A stretch of 64,000 bases of DNA from the NCBI GenBank assembly GCA_028871345.1, contig JAGWNK010000014.1, positions 1 to 64,000 of the forward strand, written 5' to 3'. The notes beneath the pieces are model-generated. The model made no database searches and was not told the DNA's origin. It was given only the letters and a program-made list of their open reading frames with translations. This DNA is from Alphaproteobacteria bacterium (GTDB lineage Bacteria; Pseudomonadota; Alphaproteobacteria; Micropepsales; Micropepsaceae). Both the position numbers and the translations under genes were made by a program. Numbering within the stretch: the stretch's first letter is position 1; every line of letters begins with the position of its first letter. Below, in pieces: positions 48,842 to 57,136 of the stretch.

Positions 48842-50389
48842 CTATGACTTCGCCGCGCAATTGGCTGCGATGAAGGCGCCCATCGGCGGCATCGCTTCCG
48901 CCGCGCGGCGGATGGCGGAGCGCCGTTCCGCCATGCCGCGCTTCAGCAGTTCGGGATCGATGGCGTCGACCAGCGGGTCGTAACGCCGCGGCATGATCTC
49001 CTGGCCGAGCAGGATGGCAAGCCAGGCCACCTCGCCGAATGTCTCGCCGTGGGCGAGCGCCACGCGCCCGGCGTGCTCGAACAGCTCGATCTTGTGCGCC
49101 AGGCTGTCGGGAATGCGGATGGCGCTGCAGTGGCGCCAGAACGCCGTGTCGTCGCGGCGCGTGGCGGAGTAGTGCAGGATCAGGAAATCGCGCACCCGCT
49201 CGTATTCGGTGGCCGTCAGGGCGTTGTATTCCGCGGCGATCACCGGGTCGAAGCTGGCATCCGGGAAGAAGTCGATGAAGCGGGCGATGCCGGTCTGGAT
49301 CAGCAGGATGCTGGTGGCTTCCAGCGGTTCCATGAAGCCGGCCGCCAGCCCCAGCGCCAGGCAGTTCTTGGCCCATGTCGCCTTGCGCCGTCCCGTGGTG
49401 AAGCGCAGCAGGCGAGGCGAGCCCAAAGGCTTGGCGTCGAGATTGGCGAGCAGGGTTGCCGCCGCTTCCTCGTCGTCGGCGAAGGCGCTGCAATAGACGT
49501 AGCCGTTGCCGGTGCGGTGCTGAAGCGGGATGCGCCATTGCCAGCCGGCGTCGCGCGCCAGCGCGCGGGTGCAGGGTTCCAGCGGCTCGACGCGCTCGCA
49601 GGCCACTGCCGCGGCGCGGTCGCAGGGCAGCCAGTGCGTCCAGTCCTCGTAGCCGGTCTTCAGCGCCTGTTCGATGAGAAGGCCGCGGAATCCCGAGCAG
49701 TCGATGAAGAAGTCGGCGTCAAGCCGCTCGCCGCCTTCCAGCACCACCGCCTCGATGAAGCCGTCTTCGCCGTCGAGCGCCACATCGACGATGCGCCCTT
49801 CGCGCCGCTTGACGCCAAGCTTCTCGGCGAAGGTGCGCAGGAAGCGCGCATACAGCGTGGAGTCGAAATGGTAGGCGTAGTCGCAGAACGAGGCCTCCTG
49901 CCGCGGCACGGCGGGCGAGAAGCGGGCGAGCCGCGCCGCCGTTGCGGGAAACGACCAGGCGTCGAACGGCGCCGTTTCGCCTAAGCGGCGCAGCTTCAGC
50001 CAGTGGTGATGCGACGAGACGCCGTCGATCGGCGGGCCGTAGTCGCCGAAGCCGTTGAAGTGCAAATTGCCGAGGCTGCCCCAGTCGCGGAATTCGATGC
50101 CGAGCTTGAAGGTGGCCTGGGTGGCGCGCACGAACTCGCGCTCGTCGAGGCCGAGACGGCCGTTGAAGACGCGGGCGAAGGGCACGGTGCCTTCGCCGAC
50201 GCCGACCGTGCCGATCTCCTCGGACTCGATCAGGGTGATGGCGGGGCCGCGCGGCCCCAATCGGCGCGCCAGCGCCGCCGCCGCCACCCAGCCCGCGGTG
50301 CCGCCGCCGACGATCAGGATCGAGCCGATGCGCCCGGCGCTGTTGCTGTTGGCACCCCTGGCGTTGCTGTTGGCGTGCTCGATTGTCAT
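48842..50389 (-). CDS. Flavin-dependent tryptophan-halogenase-family protein
   Basis: A 515-residue FAD protein of the PrnA/RebH family. The nucleotide-binding GGGTAGW is at 28-34, the family motif WQWRIP at 285-290, and the residues matching the halogenase lysine (ATFKLGI, Lys97) and glutamate (EPLEATS, Glu359) are kept; the serine that follows the glutamate in PrnA is alanine here. True members chlorinate tryptophan or other indoles using FADH2 from a partner reductase. Many alphaproteobacterial homologues have no known substrate. No flavin reductase is adjacent. The start is ATG 50389 (a GTG one codon earlier is possible). Confidence 0.85.
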   Translation of the reverse strand: MTIEHANSNARGANSNSAGRIGSILIVGGGTAGWVAAAALARRLGPRGPAITLIESEEIGTVGVGEGTVPFARVFNGRLGLDEREFVRATQATFKLGIEFRDWGSLGNLHFNGFGDYGPPIDGVSSHHHWLKLRRLGETAPFDAWSFPATAARLARFSPAVPRQEASFCDYAYHFDSTLYARFLRTFAEKLGVKRREGRIVDVALDGEDGFIEAVVLEGGERLDADFFIDCSGFRGLLIEQALKTGYEDWTHWLPCDRAAAVACERVEPLEPCTRALARDAGWQWRIPLQHRTGNGYVYCSAFADDEEAAATLLANLDAKPLGSPRLLRFTTGRRKATWAKNCLALGLAAGFMEPLEATSILLIQTGIARFIDFFPDASFDPVIAAEYNALTATEYERVRDFLILHYSATRRDDTAFWRHCSAIRIPDSLAHKIELFEHAGRVALAHGETFGEVAWLAILLGQEIMPRRYDPLVDAIDPELLKRGMAERRSAIRRAAEAMPPMGAFIAANCAAKS

Positions 50390-50484
50390 CACCGCCCCCG
50401 GCGCGGCCGCATCTTCGCGAGAGCCTAACCGATTAAATAATCACGTGAAATACTTCTTTCTGATCCTCGGCCGCCCGCCGGCCG

Positions 50485-50525
50485 CTTCACCTTGAGGAGG
50501 CTTTCCCGCTTGGCGAAACCGTCCG
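50485..50525. repeat. REP-like element, degenerate copy
   Basis: CACCTTGAGGAGGCTTT ... CGAAACCGTC resembles the better copy at 53283-53331 and the CTCCTCAGGATGAGG-type repeat common between alphaproteobacterial genes. Here it lies between the HAD gene and the halogenase gene. Confidence 0.5.
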
Positions 50526-50531
50526 CCGGGC

Positions 50532-51203
50532 TCACCGCACGAAATCTCGTCTGTCCATCTTCACCAGATCTGCGATGCGCGCGATGGTGATGTCGGCCGG
50601 CGGATAGGCTGCCAGGATCGCCGGATCGGTTGCGTAATGGCCCTGGCGCGGGAACACGGTGGCGACGCGCGCGCCCCATTGCCGCTTGACCAGGTCGAGC
50701 AGTCGCAGCTTGTCGTCGATCAGCACGTAACGGCGCGCCGGGAAGATCTTCTCGACATAGGCGAGCTCCTGCTCCTTGTGGATATAGATCAGCACGCGCT
50801 GGTCGAATGCCGCCGACAGGCCCGAGCACGCCACCTTGCGCGGCTGGAACACGGCGTCGCCGTCGGAGAGGATGGCGGTGATGCCCCACGCGGCGACCTT
50901 GCGCACCGCGTCCAGCGCTCCGGGGAATAGCCGCTCGGCGAAAGGATAGTCGATCAGCCAGTTGGCCATGCGCAGGATGCGCGGATCGTGCAGGAACTTG
51001 ATGCGGTAGCGCTCCAGCGCCCCCAGGTAATCGGCGTAGCCGAGTTCGCGGCGAAGGTCCTCGAAGATCGTCCAATAAGCGTCACGCGCCGGCCTGCCGT
51101 ATTCGCGCTCGAGATGGGCGCTGAGGTCCTCGATGACGCGATCGTTGTCGAGAAGCGTGTTGTCGACGTCGAACAGGAAACAGATTTCTGCAGGCTCATG
51201 CAT
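50532..51203 (-). CDS. HAD-family hydrolase
   Basis: A 223-residue haloacid-dehalogenase-type phosphatase with motif I FDVDNTLLDN (nucleophile Asp12, Asp14), motif II ILSDGDAV and motif IV YVLIDDKLRLLD, with an alpha-helical cap between I and II. The substrate is probably a small phosphorylated metabolite and cannot be named. Transcribed towards the halogenase gene, 142 bases away with a REP-like element between, so cotranscription is uncertain. Confidence 0.85.
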   Translation of the reverse strand: MHEPAEICFLFDVDNTLLDNDRVIEDLSAHLEREYGRPARDAYWTIFEDLRRELGYADYLGALERYRIKFLHDPRILRMANWLIDYPFAERLFPGALDAVRKVAAWGITAILSDGDAVFQPRKVACSGLSAAFDQRVLIYIHKEQELAYVEKIFPARRYVLIDDKLRLLDLVKRQWGARVATVFPRQGHYATDPAILAAYPPADITIARIADLVKMDRRDFVR

Positions 51204-51552
51204 GCGTCGCCTCCGCAGACCGCGATATGATGCACACCCAATGCCGCATTGTCTTCACCTCTGCCCTTCAGGCGGGGCGGATCGCGGGTGGTGCGCGTTC
51301 TTCTTTATCTTCGCCCGGAAAGGGGGAGGACGTTCTTCGAGCTTGCGGAGCGAGGAGAACAGGTGGTGGTCATGCCACAAATGATAGTGGCCCGATCCCT
51401 CCCCGGGGCCGTCTCGCGGCGGTCCGACCCTCCCTTTTCCAGGGAAGGAAAGCCAATCTCGTTCTGCCCCGTGCAGCGGGGAAGTGCCGACCCCGGCCTT
51501 GCGCCAGCCGGGAGCCGAAAGGGGACACCTCAGAGCGGGAAGTCGCCGTTGA
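51204..51552. other. Non-coding gap with several short hairpins
   Basis: No gene is recognisable. The stretch carries several C/G-rich inverted pieces, for example CCCTCCCTTTTCCAGGGAAGG around 51430-51450 and CCCCGTGCAGCGGGG near 51475, resembling the mosaic repeats seen at 53852-53947 and 57075-57118. Confidence 0.45.
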
Positions 51553-51722
51553 CGCTAGTGTCCCGATTCCGAAATTCGCCGCATCCTCATATCGGTCTCC
51601 AGCGAATTTCGGAATCGAAAGGACACGAGCAACATATCGAATCCCAGTGTCGTTTTGGTTCCAAAGTTCGCCAAGCGGCTGATATCGGTAATGCGACGAA
51701 CTTTGGAACCACGACACTAGCG
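51553..51722. repeat. 170-bp composite element of two nested palindromes
   Basis: The outer ends are a perfect 10-bp inverted repeat: CGCTAGTGTC (51553-51562) and GACACTAGCG (51713-51722). Inside are two separate hairpins of the same design. Unit 1 (51558-51626) has GTGTCC/GGACAC outer arms and a perfect 16-bp inner stem CGATTCCGAAATTCGC (51564-51579, 51602-51617). Unit 2 (51646-51718) has AGTGTCG/CGACACT outer arms and a perfect 14-bp inner stem GGTTCCAAAGTTCG (51657-51670, 51697-51710). The loops share ATATCGGT. The stems differ between units but stay fully paired. It ends eight bases from the stop of the secreted-protein gene. Confidence 0.8.
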
Positions 51723-51730
51723 CCGCCGGT

Positions 51731-52090
51731 CTAAGGCATCGGGCATGCCGTGCCTTTCTCGCCCCACAGATTGCCCATGGCATCGCGGATGCCGCGCGCC
51801 AGATATGTGTTAGCGAGCACGGTGCCGCCCAGGGTCTCGCTCTGATTCGCCCGCAGCCATTGCAGCACGTCGCGTGCCGCCTGGGCGTGATCGTCGGGTA
51901 CGCAGAAGCGGATGGTATCCTGCTCGATGCGCGGCGCGATGGCCGACAGGCAGGGCGAGTCGTCGCTTTCGCAGCTCTGCAGGAAGGTGCCCACCGTCGT
52001 CGTGAAATAGTATTCGTGATCCTGGGCGACGCTCGCGCCGGCGAACACGGTGGCCGCGGTCAGCGCGGCGGCAAGACTGATGACACGCAT
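51731..52090 (-). CDS. Secreted Rap1a/Tai-like protein
   Basis: A 119-residue protein with a signal peptide (about 1-23, ending VAQ) and a small cysteine-containing domain (FLQSCESDDSPCLSAI, FCVPDDHAQAARDVLQWL, ACPMP). The layout resembles the Rap1a/Tai family, some of which are immunity proteins against type VI amidase toxins; most alphaproteobacterial members have no known toxin partner. None is encoded nearby. The start is ATG 52090; the long open frame upstream is out of register with any recognisable protein. Confidence 0.7.
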   Translation of the reverse strand: MRVISLAAALTAATVFAGASVAQDHEYYFTTTVGTFLQSCESDDSPCLSAIAPRIEQDTIRFCVPDDHAQAARDVLQWLRANQSETLGGTVLANTYLARGIRDAMGNLWGEKGTACPMP

Positions 52091-52266
52091 GAAGCCCTCG
52101 ATTTCCGGCCGAGGCCGGATCGCCAACAAAGAGGCATACAGTACTCTTCTTTGATGCCCACGCATACTGCGGCGGATCGCCTGCGGCGCCGGCGCCCTGG
52201 CGATGGCGTCTGTCGCAGGATGCGCTGATCGCTGTCTTGGGTTGCGAAGGTTATGACCGCCCTTTT

Positions 52267-52989
52267 TTACCCCGCCACCCAGTGCGCGAACGCCGCCCAC
52301 GGTCCCGTCATCCCGATCGCCAGACACAACGGCTGCGCCAGTAGCAGCACTACGCCGGCGCGCAGCGTCGCCGGGTGCAGGCGTCCATTGGTGCGGAAAT
52401 CGTAGACGGCCATCGCCACCAGGAAGAGATCGGTGAGCGCGAAGAACACCGGCGGGCCGCCGTGCTCGATGAATCCCACGGGCAGGCGGGCCAGCGCTGC
52501 CGGCAGGATCGCCGCCGTCGACAGGATCATGAACCGCTTGTGCCAGTCGGAGCGCGCGCGGTTGGCGATGCCCCACACCAGCAGCACGGCGAACACGGTG
52601 ATCGCCTCCATCGGGATGGCGAAGAAGGCGGTGGGCGAGGGCGCGCCATGCGGCGCGTGACCGCGGCGCAGCGCGTCGATGGCAAGCCAGGTGCCGAGCA
52701 CCAGCATCGCCGTTGCCAGCGCCGCGCCGAACACTCCTAGCTTCATGTGCAGGTCGCGCCGGTTCGCCGCCACCAAGCCCGTCTGCGTCACCACGAGGGC
52801 GATCCAGGTGGTGAAGACCAGGCCGTGCGCGATCATCAGATGCGACAGCACCAGCGGCGGGTGAAAGACGCCGCGCAGGTAGAAGGTGCGCGAGAAGCCT
52901 GCGAACACCGTCAGTGCCATGACGATCGCCATGGATGGGAAGAAGACGGAATCGCTGCGCGCAGGCACCGCCCGCTCGGCTGTCGCCAT
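52267..52989 (-). CDS. Multi-spanning membrane protein of unknown function
   Basis: A 240-residue protein with about seven hydrophobic helices and several histidines at helix ends (LSHLMIAHGL, LHMKLGVFG, WHKRFMIL). The arrangement recalls small haem- or copper-associated membrane proteins, but I do not recognise the family. It lies 176 bases upstream of the secreted-protein gene on the same strand. Confidence 0.75.
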   Translation of the reverse strand: MATAERAVPARSDSVFFPSMAIVMALTVFAGFSRTFYLRGVFHPPLVLSHLMIAHGLVFTTWIALVVTQTGLVAANRRDLHMKLGVFGAALATAMLVLGTWLAIDALRRGHAPHGAPSPTAFFAIPMEAITVFAVLLVWGIANRARSDWHKRFMILSTAAILPAALARLPVGFIEHGGPPVFFALTDLFLVAMAVYDFRTNGRLHPATLRAGVVLLLAQPLCLAIGMTGPWAAFAHWVAG

Positions 52990-53282
52990 GATGGCCCCCC
53001 AACTGTGAATGCGACGCAGAAGCTATCATAAATTGGGTGGAACCAAGCAGGCGTGCGGGCCTCGTTCCTGGCGGGTCGCGAAAGTTCCGCTTGTGAGAAC
53101 AAAACGGGTACTTTAGAGTTTCTCCTGCCCGTCGACCGGCCGTTGCCGGTTGGTTCGCCGCCGTTCCGGCGGGTTGTTCGGCGCCTCAGCTTGCGCAGGC
53201 TTCCCTGCGTCAGGGCGGTGCCGCGTAGAACGAGGAGTAATTGAGCGCATCGTGTTGCGATGCGGGGCGATACAGGCAAGCC

Positions 53283-53331
53283 CTCACCCCTGAGGAGGCT
53301 TCTTTGCTTGCGAAGAAGCCGTCTCGAAGGG
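53283..53331. repeat. REP-like palindromic element
   Basis: TGAGGAGGCTTCTT ... AAGAAGCCGTCTCGAAGG, with an eight-pair stem GGCTTCTT/AAGAAGCC (53297-53304, 53313-53320). This is the layout of the widespread alphaproteobacterial CCTTCGAGACG...CTCCTCA intergenic repeat. It lies just before the GFA-family gene. The rest of 52990-53359 shows no gene. Confidence 0.65.
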
Positions 53332-53359
53332 CCAGGGCGTCTTGGAGAAGGAAGGTTAC

Positions 53360-53833
53360 ATGTCCACCCATGCCGGGTCTTGCTTCTGCGGCGCCGTGCG
53401 CTATCGCCTCGAAAGCGATCCCATGTTCGTGCACTGCTGCCATTGCACGGATTGCCAGCACCAGACGGGCTCGGCCTTCGCCATCAACGCCCTGATCGAG
53501 GCCGACCGCGTCACGCTTTTGTCGGGCACGCCCAAGCCGGTGACGATGAAGACGGAGTCCGGCCGCCCGCACGACATCTACCGCTGCCCCGACTGCAAGT
53601 CGGCGGTGTGGAGCGACTACGGCCGGCGGCGCAACCTGCTGTTCGTGCGCGTGGCCACGCTCGACGATCCCGGCGCTCTGCCGCCCGACGTGCACATCTT
53701 CACGCGTTCGAAAATCCCCTGGGTGCGCCTGCCGGAAGGCGCCCGCGCCTTCGAGGTCTATTACGACATGAAGAAGGAATGGCCGCCCGCAAGCCTCGCC
53801 CGCCGCGAAGCGCTGCTCGGCAAGGGGAAGTGA
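53360..53833 (+). CDS. GFA/CENP-V-domain zinc protein
   Basis: A 157-residue protein with the two zinc sites of the glutathione-dependent formaldehyde-activating enzyme fold: Cys8, Cys10 and Cys26/27/29/32 (CFCGAV, HCCHCTDCQ) and CPDC at 76-79. Despite the family name most members are not proven to act on formaldehyde. ATG 53360 has GGAAGG six bases upstream. It is flanked on both sides by palindromic repeats and may be a solitary accessory gene. Confidence 0.88.
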   Translation: MSTHAGSCFCGAVRYRLESDPMFVHCCHCTDCQHQTGSAFAINALIEADRVTLLSGTPKPVTMKTESGRPHDIYRCPDCKSAVWSDYGRRRNLLFVRVATLDDPGALPPDVHIFTRSKIPWVRLPEGARAFEVYYDMKKEWPPASLARREALLGKGK

Positions 53834-53851
53834 AACAGCGGTCTCTTTCCG

Positions 53852-53947
53852 CCCCGCGAAGCGGGGGACGGACGTGTTCCTTCGCGGGGAATGGGGCTGG
53901 TGCGCGCCATCGGGCGCAGCGAAGAAGCCGGGGGGAGGGGGGCCCCC
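53852..53947. repeat. G/C-rich palindromic repeat mosaic
   Basis: CCCCGC-GAA-GCGGGG (53852-53866), a similar CGCGGGGAATGGGG piece, and the palindrome GGGGGCCCCC (53938-53947) are packed into 96 bases after the GFA gene. This looks like decayed intergenic repeat sequence rather than a regulator site. Confidence 0.5.
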
Positions 53948-54068
53948 ACTAGCGCAGAATCCGGAAATCAATTGTCAAGGGGTGGTATGAGGGCCATGGA
54001 CACCCACCAGATATGGAACAAGTTCGCGAATGGCTCGCAGTCTGCCGGCAGTCTGTCGTCGATCGGCG

Positions 54069-54305
54069 TCAGCGTCCGCCCTTGGCTTTCGCCGGTTCCT
54101 TCTGGTTCTCGAACACCTCGGCGATGGCGTCCTGGCCTTCGTCGGAGTGCATCCAGCCCTCGGCGGCCTGCATGGTGGGGAACTGGCCGGCGATGCGGTG
54201 CGGCTTCACCCGGCCCGGCACGGGCACCAGCACCTCGAAGGTGCCGGCATGGCGGTGGTCCTTGGTGGGGGCGGCATAGGCCTGCGGCTTGGCGTATTTC
54301 TTCAT
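54069..54305 (-). CDS. Small conserved-looking protein of unknown function
   Basis: A 78-residue, basic, soluble protein. The middle reads like a small compact domain (TFEVLVPVPGRVKPHRIAGQ, AAEGWMHSDEGQDAI) and the C-terminus is lysine-rich. Codon use matches the neighbours and there is no signal peptide. I do not recognise the family. It sits 73 bases upstream of the pseudouridine synthase end, on the other side of the repeat mosaic. Confidence 0.6.
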   Translation of the reverse strand: MKKYAKPQAYAAPTKDHRHAGTFEVLVPVPGRVKPHRIAGQFPTMQAAEGWMHSDEGQDAIAEVFENQKEPAKAKGGR

Positions 54306-54378
54306 GGCTCATGCCCTCGCTGTGTGCGGGGTTCCTACCATTCCCCGGCCGTCGTTCAAGACAAAGATTTTTCAGGTG

Positions 54379-55167
54379 TCAGGTTCCGTCCGGCTCTTTC
54401 GGCCGCTTTTTGCGTCCGATGCCGAGCTGTTCGCGCCACAACCGCGCCGGGATCTCCTCCACGGCGCCGGGGGCGAGCTGGCCCAGGTGGAAGGGGCCGA
54501 ATTGCACGCGGATCAGGCGCGCCACCTTGAGCCCCAGGCTTTCCATCACCCGTTTCACTTCGCGGTTCTTGCCTTCCTTCAGCGTCACGGTGGCCCAGGA
54601 ATACACGCCCTTGGCGCGTTCCAGGTCGGCGACGATGGGGCCGTATTTGACGCCCTCGATGGTGCGCCCGTGCGCCAGCTTATCGAGGTCGGCCTGGCTC
54701 ACTTTGCCGAACAGGCGCACGCGATAGCGCCGCGGCCAGCCGCCCACCGGCAATTCGAGGCGGCGCGCGATCTCGCCGTCGTTGGTGAGCAGCAGCAGGC
54801 CTTCCGAGTTGAAGTCGAGCCGCCCGATCGAGACCACGCGCGGCAGATGCTTGGGCAGGTTGGCGAACACCGTCGGGCGGCCTTGCGGGTCCTTGTGGGT
54901 TGTCACCAGTCCCGACGGCTTGTGGTAACGCCACAGGCGCGCCGGTTCGGGTTCCGCCAGCGGCTGGCCGTCGACCGACACGACCTGGTTCTCGCCCACC
55001 TTGATGGCGGGCGTGGCGACTGTCTTGCCGTCCAGCGCCACGCGCCCCGCGGCGATCATGGCCTCGGCCTCGCGTCGCGAGCAGATGCCCGCCCGCGCGA
55101 TCACCTTGGCGATGCGCTCGCCGTCCTTGTGCTCCGTGCTATCGTCCGCCAACCGGGAATCCGCCAT
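54379..55167 (-). CDS. rluB: Pseudouridine synthase, RsuA/RluB family
   Basis: A 262-residue enzyme: an S4 domain at about 15-65 (ERIAKVIARAGICSRREAEAMI), then the RsuA-like catalytic domain with the nucleophile aspartate in SIGRLDFNSEGLLLLTNDG and the KEGKNREVKRVMESLGL segment. It makes pseudouridine in rRNA. RluB (23S helix 80 region) is the likelier assignment, but RluE/RsuA cannot be excluded. The ATG at 55167 overlaps the start codon of tadA on the other strand; a TTG at 55152 is an alternative start. Confidence 0.88.
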   Translation of the reverse strand: MADSRLADDSTEHKDGERIAKVIARAGICSRREAEAMIAAGRVALDGKTVATPAIKVGENQVVSVDGQPLAEPEPARLWRYHKPSGLVTTHKDPQGRPTVFANLPKHLPRVVSIGRLDFNSEGLLLLTNDGEIARRLELPVGGWPRRYRVRLFGKVSQADLDKLAHGRTIEGVKYGPIVADLERAKGVYSWATVTLKEGKNREVKRVMESLGLKVARLIRVQFGPFHLGQLAPGAVEEIPARLWREQLGIGRKKRPKEPDGT

Positions 55168-55624
55168 GACCGATGACGAAGCCATAGCACTGGCCCTCGA
55201 GGAAGCCCAAGCGGCCGCCGCCCGCGGCGAGGTGCCGGTGGGGGCCGTGCTGCTCGACGCCTCCGGCGCACTGCTCGCCCGCGACGGCAACCGCATCCTG
55301 GAGCGGCGCGATCCCACGGCCCATGCCGAGATGCTGGTGCTGCGCGAGGCTGCCCGCCTGCTGGCCAATGAACGGCTGACCGGCACCACGCTCTACGTCT
55401 CCCTGGAGCCTTGCGCCATGTGCGCGGGGGCCGTCGCCCTGGCGCGCGTCGCCCGCGTGGTATTCGCCGCCGAGGATCCCAAGGGGGGAGCCATCCTGCA
55501 CGGCCCCCGCTTCTTCGAGCAGCCCACCTGCCATCATCGTCCCCGGATCGCCCGGGCCGGTGACCCTGCGGAAGCCGGCCGCATTCTCAGAAGTTTCTTT
55601 CAGGCGCGCCGTATCCAGGCTTGA
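55166..55624 (+). CDS. tadA: tRNA adenosine deaminase TadA
   Basis: A 152-residue zinc deaminase with HAE (His53, Glu55) and PCAMC (Cys83, Cys86). The residues after VPVGAVLLD and GNRILERRDPTAHAEM are those of TadA, which converts A34 to inosine in tRNA-Arg(ACG). GGGAA lies six bases upstream of ATG 55166. It runs divergently from the pseudouridine synthase and the start codons overlap. Confidence 0.93.
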   Translation: MTDDEAIALALEEAQAAAARGEVPVGAVLLDASGALLARDGNRILERRDPTAHAEMLVLREAARLLANERLTGTTLYVSLEPCAMCAGAVALARVARVVFAAEDPKGGAILHGPRFFEQPTCHHRPRIARAGDPAEAGRILRSFFQARRIQA

Positions 55625-55680
55625 ACTGTCACCGGTGCCGCCTACATCCAGACGGTCGTTTCGGATTTGGAGGGAAACCA

Positions 55681-56343
55681 ATGGCATTGATCGTATATGG
55701 GGCGACGCTGTCGCCGTTCGTCCGCAAGGTTTGCGTGGCTCTGGAAGAGAAGGGGCTGCCTTACCAGCTCGAAATGGTGAGCCCCCTGAACCCGCCGCCG
55801 GAATTTCTGGCGATCAGTCCGCTCAAGAAGATTCCCGCCTTCCGCGACACCGATATCCCCGAACCGAATACGCTCAGCGACTCGTCCGTCATCTGCGATT
55901 ACATCGAGCATCGCTTCCGGGGCACGCCGCTGTACCCCACCGATCCCTATCTGCGCGCCCGTGCGCTGTGGATCGAGGAGTTCATGGATTCCGCCGTTGC
56001 CGCCGGTGTCGGCCGCGGCCTGTTCTTCGAGCGCGTGATTAAGAAGCTGATGAAGCAGCCGACGGATGACGCGCTTTGCCAGGAGACCCTGCACAAGACG
56101 CTGCCGCCGCTGTTCGATTATCTCGAGAAGGAACTGGGCGACAAGCCATACTTCGTGGCCGACACCTACACCATCGCCGACATATCGGTGGGATCGATGC
56201 TCGCCACCTACCAGCATTGCGACGAGAACCTCGAAAGGTGGCCTCATCTGCAGGCCTACGCCAAGCGAATTCTGGCGCGCCCCTCTTTCAAGAAATTCAT
56301 CGATCAGGAAACGCCGATCGTGGCCCAGTTGAAGGCAGCGTGA
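55681..56343 (+). CDS. Glutathione S-transferase family protein
   Basis: A 220-residue GST: thioredoxin-like N-terminal domain with SPFVRKVCVALEEKGLPYQ and the glutathione-contact DSSVICDYIEHRF (about 70-82), then a helical C-terminal domain with YTIADISVGSM. A serine near residue 10 is the likely catalytic residue, as in beta/theta-like bacterial GSTs. GGAGGG precedes ATG 55681. It is followed 21 bases later by a second GST of another class. Confidence 0.9.
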   Translation: MALIVYGATLSPFVRKVCVALEEKGLPYQLEMVSPLNPPPEFLAISPLKKIPAFRDTDIPEPNTLSDSSVICDYIEHRFRGTPLYPTDPYLRARALWIEEFMDSAVAAGVGRGLFFERVIKKLMKQPTDDALCQETLHKTLPPLFDYLEKELGDKPYFVADTYTIADISVGSMLATYQHCDENLERWPHLQAYAKRILARPSFKKFIDQETPIVAQLKAA

Positions 56344-56364
56344 CTTTCCGGAAAGGGCAGAAGG

Positions 56365-57048
56365 ATGATCGACCTCTACACCGCCGCCACGCCCAATGGG
56401 CACAAGGTGTCGATTGCGCTGGAAGAGCTGGCTCTGCCTTACGAGCTGCATCATCTCGATCTCGGCAAGAAGCAGGAACAGAAACAGGACTGGTTTCTGA
56501 AGATAAATCCGAACGGGCGAATCCCCGCCATCGTTGATCGCGATGAGGGCGACTTCGCCGTGTTCGAATCCGGCGCGATCCTGATCTATCTCGCCGAGAA
56601 GACGGGCAGGCTGATGCCCTCCGATACCAAGGGCCGCTCGCAAGTCATCCAGTGGCTGATGTTCCAGATGGGCGGCATCGGCCCCATGATGGGGCAGGCG
56701 AACGTCTTCTATCGGTACTGGCACGAGAAGTATCAACCCGCCATCAACCGCTACCAGAACGAGTCACGGCGGCTGTTCGAGGTCCTGAACGGCCGGCTCA
56801 AGGATCACGAATTCTTGGCAGGAGACTATTCCATCGCCGACATCGCCAACTGGTGCTGGGTGAAGGGATACGATTGGTCAGGCGTGTCGGTGGAAGGGCT
56901 CGAACCGTTGCAGCGTTGGATCGGCGCGATCCGGGAACGTCCGGCCGTGCAGCGCGGGTTGCTGCGCCCCGCCTCCAAGCCGAGCGAGACGAAGGAGGAT
57001 GCCGACAAGCGCGCCGCGGAGATCCGCGACACGATTTTGCAGAGATGA
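56365..57048 (+). CDS. Nu-class glutathione transferase (YfcG/YghU-like)
   Basis: A 227-residue GST whose N-terminus [18 protein letters not shown] has the TPNG motif of the nu class (E. coli YfcG, YghU), with [13 protein letters not shown] and [15 protein letters not shown]. Nu-class enzymes have strong disulfide-bond reductase activity towards glutathione-linked disulfides. It is probably cotranscribed with the preceding GST. Confidence 0.92.
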   Translation: MIDLYTAATPNGHKVSIALEELALPYELHHLDLGKKQEQKQDWFLKINPNGRIPAIVDRDEGDFAVFESGAILIYLAEKTGRLMPSDTKGRSQVIQWLMFQMGGIGPMMGQANVFYRYWHEKYQPAINRYQNESRRLFEVLNGRLKDHEFLAGDYSIADIANWCWVKGYDWSGVSVEGLEPLQRWIGAIRERPAVQRGLLRPASKPSETKEDADKRAAEIRDTILQR

Positions 57049-57074
57049 TTGCCCTCTCCACCAGTGGGCGAGGG

Positions 57075-57118
57075 CGGTTCGCCCTGGACTTCGCGCGGCG
57101 AAGTCCTTAGGCGAACCG
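57075..57118. repeat. Nested double palindrome
   Basis: An inner hairpin GGACTTCGC-GCG-GCGAAGTCC (57086-57106) is enclosed by outer arms CGGTTCGCC (57075-57083) and GGCGAACCG (57110-57118), all perfectly paired. It lies between the convergent GST and PAP2 genes, with C/T-rich flanks (CCCTCTCCACC, GGTGAGGGGGAG) that also partly pair. It resembles common alphaproteobacterial intergenic repeats and may serve as a bidirectional terminator. Confidence 0.65.
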
Positions 57119-57136
57119 GGTGAGGGGGAGAATTTC

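Noticed and set aside
51227..51734. Overlapping short open frames in the gap after the HAD gene
   Set aside because: They run through palindromic repeats, change composition every few codons and have no domain or ribosome site.
51731..53029. 432-codon frame joining the secreted Rap1a-like protein to upstream sequence as one fusion protein
   Set aside because: Upstream of residue 1 at 52090 the frame is antiphase with the membrane-protein gene and Arg/Ala/His-rich. A clean signal peptide begins at 52090.
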